Assembly (NCBI GenBank): GCA_963783945.1
Contig: CAWAPS010000032.1
Location: 992,001 to 1,056,000, forward strand
Length of the DNA stretch: 64,000 bases
Source: CAWAPS01 sp963783945
GTDB taxonomy: Bacteria; Actinomycetota; Acidimicrobiia; Acidimicrobiales; Palsa-688
Direction of reading: 5' to 3'
The notes beneath the pieces are model-generated. The model made no database searches, had not been told where the DNA came from, and saw nothing but the letters and a program-made list of their open reading frames with translations. Below, in pieces: positions 62,675 to 64,000 of this stretch. Made by a program: the position numbers and the translations under genes. The first letter of the stretch is position 1, and each line of letters starts with the position of its first letter.

Positions 62675-63358
62675 ATGGCAGTGCTTGGTCAAGAGTCCGC
62701 GTCCGAACCATCCGGGCGCCTGAACCAAAAGCGCCGCACCCGAAGTGCCATCATCGCCGCCGCCCAGGCAATCTTCGACCGGGGAGACACCCCTACCGTG
62801 GCCAAAGCCGCCGAGGATGCCCTCGTATCGCGCACGACGGCATACAGCTACTTCCCCACGCAGGAGTCGCTGCGGTTCGAACTGTCGATCAACTTCGAGG
62901 TCGCAGAACTCGAGGAGTTGGCGCTCGAGTCGCTCAATGGCACGAAACCCGCGGACCGCCTGCTCGCGATTGTGGACCTGCTCAACCGCCACATGCTCGC
63001 CAACGAGAAGCTGTGCCGAACTGCCATACGCCACTACAACGACGCCTGGCTGACAGCAGAGCGCACCGGCCAACCGAACCCGTCCCTGGCGAGAGAAGGA
63101 CGCCGTAAGCGCTGGATCGCGACGTCCCTCGAAGCCCTCCGAGGCACGATCCCCGACGACGACCTACCACGGCTCGAAGCGGCGCTGTGTCTCGTCGCTG
63201 GCGGTGAGGCCATCACGGTCCTCCGTGACATCTGCCATCTCGAACCCGACGACGCGATCGCCGTCACCCACTGGGCCGCCGAAGCCATCCTCACCGCCGC
63301 AATCCGCGCCGCACCCGCACGATCGGGTCAACCCGCGACCAGGCGGACCGCTCGATAG
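62675..63358 (+). CDS. TetR-family transcriptional regulator
   Basis: 227 residues from ATG 62675, placed by the leaderless promoter. HTH: RRTRSAIIAAAQAIFDRGDT, PTVAKAAEDALVSRTTAYSY, FPTQESL. C-terminal helical ligand domain with LLNRHMLANEKLCRTAIRHY and EAALCLVAGGEAITVLRDI. A long N-terminal tail (about 20 residues) precedes the HTH. Probably represses the divergent cupin and itself. Confidence 0.92.
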   Translation: MAVLGQESASEPSGRLNQKRRTRSAIIAAAQAIFDRGDTPTVAKAAEDALVSRTTAYSYFPTQESLRFELSINFEVAELEELALESLNGTKPADRLLAIVDLLNRHMLANEKLCRTAIRHYNDAWLTAERTGQPNPSLAREGRRKRWIATSLEALRGTIPDDDLPRLEAALCLVAGGEAITVLRDICHLEPDDAIAVTHWAAEAILTAAIRAAPARSGQPATRRTAR

Positions 63359-63639
63359 CACGACTACCCAAAGTCGAGGACGAGGCCGAAGCAACTGTTA
63401 TGAAGCGCCTACGGATCGGCGCGCCCCAGCGCCTCGGTTCGGCCAGCGTCATTCGCGAACGAGGTAGCGCACATTGCCCGATCTGGACGGTCATGGCTGA
63501 CGCCTTTGCTTGTCCAGGACGTGGCCCATATCGACGGTGGGGCGCTCACTGCCAGCGTCGAACCGGGGCCGTGTCCCGCCAAGTTGTCCACGCAGACCGC
63601 CCCTCGCTCCGGATGTTCCGTCCGCGGGGACCGAGCCAG

Positions 63640-64000
63640 CCTGGCGCCACCGGCGAGCGCGGTCAACGCCGAGGGACGCCGGGAGATCGTGGGTTTCGAC
63701 GTGGTCACCACGGAGAACACCGAGGCGTGGACCGGGTTTCTGCGTTCTTTGCTGGCCCGTGGGCTGTCGGGGGTGGAGCTGGTCATCTCTGATGCCCATG
63801 GCGGGATCAAGGCGGCCATCGCGGCGGTGTTCGACGGCACGTCATGGCAGCGCTGCCGCACCCATTTCATGGCCAACCTGGCCACCCGAGTCCCGAAGGG
63901 CAACTGGCCGATGATCGCCACGTTGGTCCGCTCCATCTTCGAGCAGCCCGATCGTGATGCCACCTGGGATCAGCTCGGAGATGTGATCGACAAGCTCACC
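63640..64000 (+). mobile_element. IS256/mutator-type transposase, partial
   Basis: An open frame in the third register runs to the window end: VNAEGRREIVGFDVVTTENT, WTGFLRSLLARGLSGVELVI, SDAHGGIKAAIAAVFDGTSW, QRCRTHFMANLATRVPKGNW. This is the DDE catalytic region of IS256/Mutator transposases with ISDAHGG (second Asp) and the QRCRTHF strand. The N-terminal part is absent or degraded before about 63640. It likely continues past the window. Confidence 0.85.

Noticed and set aside
62003..63073. Long minus-strand open frame over cupin and TetR genes
   Set aside because: Both real genes have family motifs and a shared operator; this frame mixes through them.

Overview
The window is high-GC DNA of actinobacterial type. 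Signs of this are the many GTG and TTG starts, several genes whose start codon lies about 6-7 nt after a TANNNT -10 box (leaderless transcripts), 4-nt GTGA/ATGA overlaps inside operons, F420-linked redox families (luciferase-like monooxygenase, F420-reductase-like proteins), NarL-type two-component genes and a cNMP-binding/TrxR-like flavoprotein. The species cannot be named from this sequence. No rRNA, complete tRNA or CRISPR array was seen.

Layout. 1-8.3 kb: the 3' part of rtcB, a coiled-coil membrane protein, a translationally coupled VOC-ArsR-SRPBCC operon, a zinc-ligand-rich protein, a truncated hemoglobin, a frameshifted polysaccharide deacetylase coupled to a VOC gene, and a tyrosine phosphatase. 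8.5-15.3 kb: a two-repeat peptidoglycan-binding protein, a wrecked 2OG-Fe oxygenase, a divergent TetR/SDR pair, and a MerR-aldo/keto reductase-P450 group. 15.3-21.8 kb: a cobalamin locus with a cobalamin riboswitch, BtuCDF-like importer and SmtB/ArsR regulator, beside decayed MetE-like and B12-binding genes. 21.8-31 kb: remnants, an AdoMet decarboxylase-like gene, a ClpX-zinc-finger fusion, a three-gene two-component operon, an AOC-like lipoprotein and a pseudogene copy of the hemoglobin.

31-49.6 kb is an accessory zone with three IS110 fragments, a possible ADP-ribosyltransferase-like protein, small orphan genes (some leaderless), DUF2142 and DUF4253 proteins, a lipoprotein esterase, PAP2, a prepilin peptidase, and many multiply frameshifted pseudogenes. 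A short element around (A/T)TCGGCGAT or CCGGCGATA recurs between genes in this zone and at 24-26, 34-43, 48 and 58-59 kb. 49.7-58 kb: a TrxR-like flavoprotein without the usual cysteine pair, then a minus-strand redox operon (luciferase-like monooxygenase, two nearly identical F420-reductase-like genes flanking an epimerase-SnoaL fusion, an AlkA-like glycosylase), divergent from a MarR gene across a 17-bp inverted repeat. 58-64 kb: a small VWA protein, further small or broken genes, a divergent cupin/TetR pair with an operator, and an IS256-type transposase running off the end.

The main themes are compact regulator-plus-redox/detoxification modules and heavy gene decay around insertion-sequence remnants. 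Some single frameshifts could be sequencing errors. Genes with several lesions (hemoglobin copy, 43.7-45.0 kb, ATPase at 48.3 kb) are more likely true pseudogenes.
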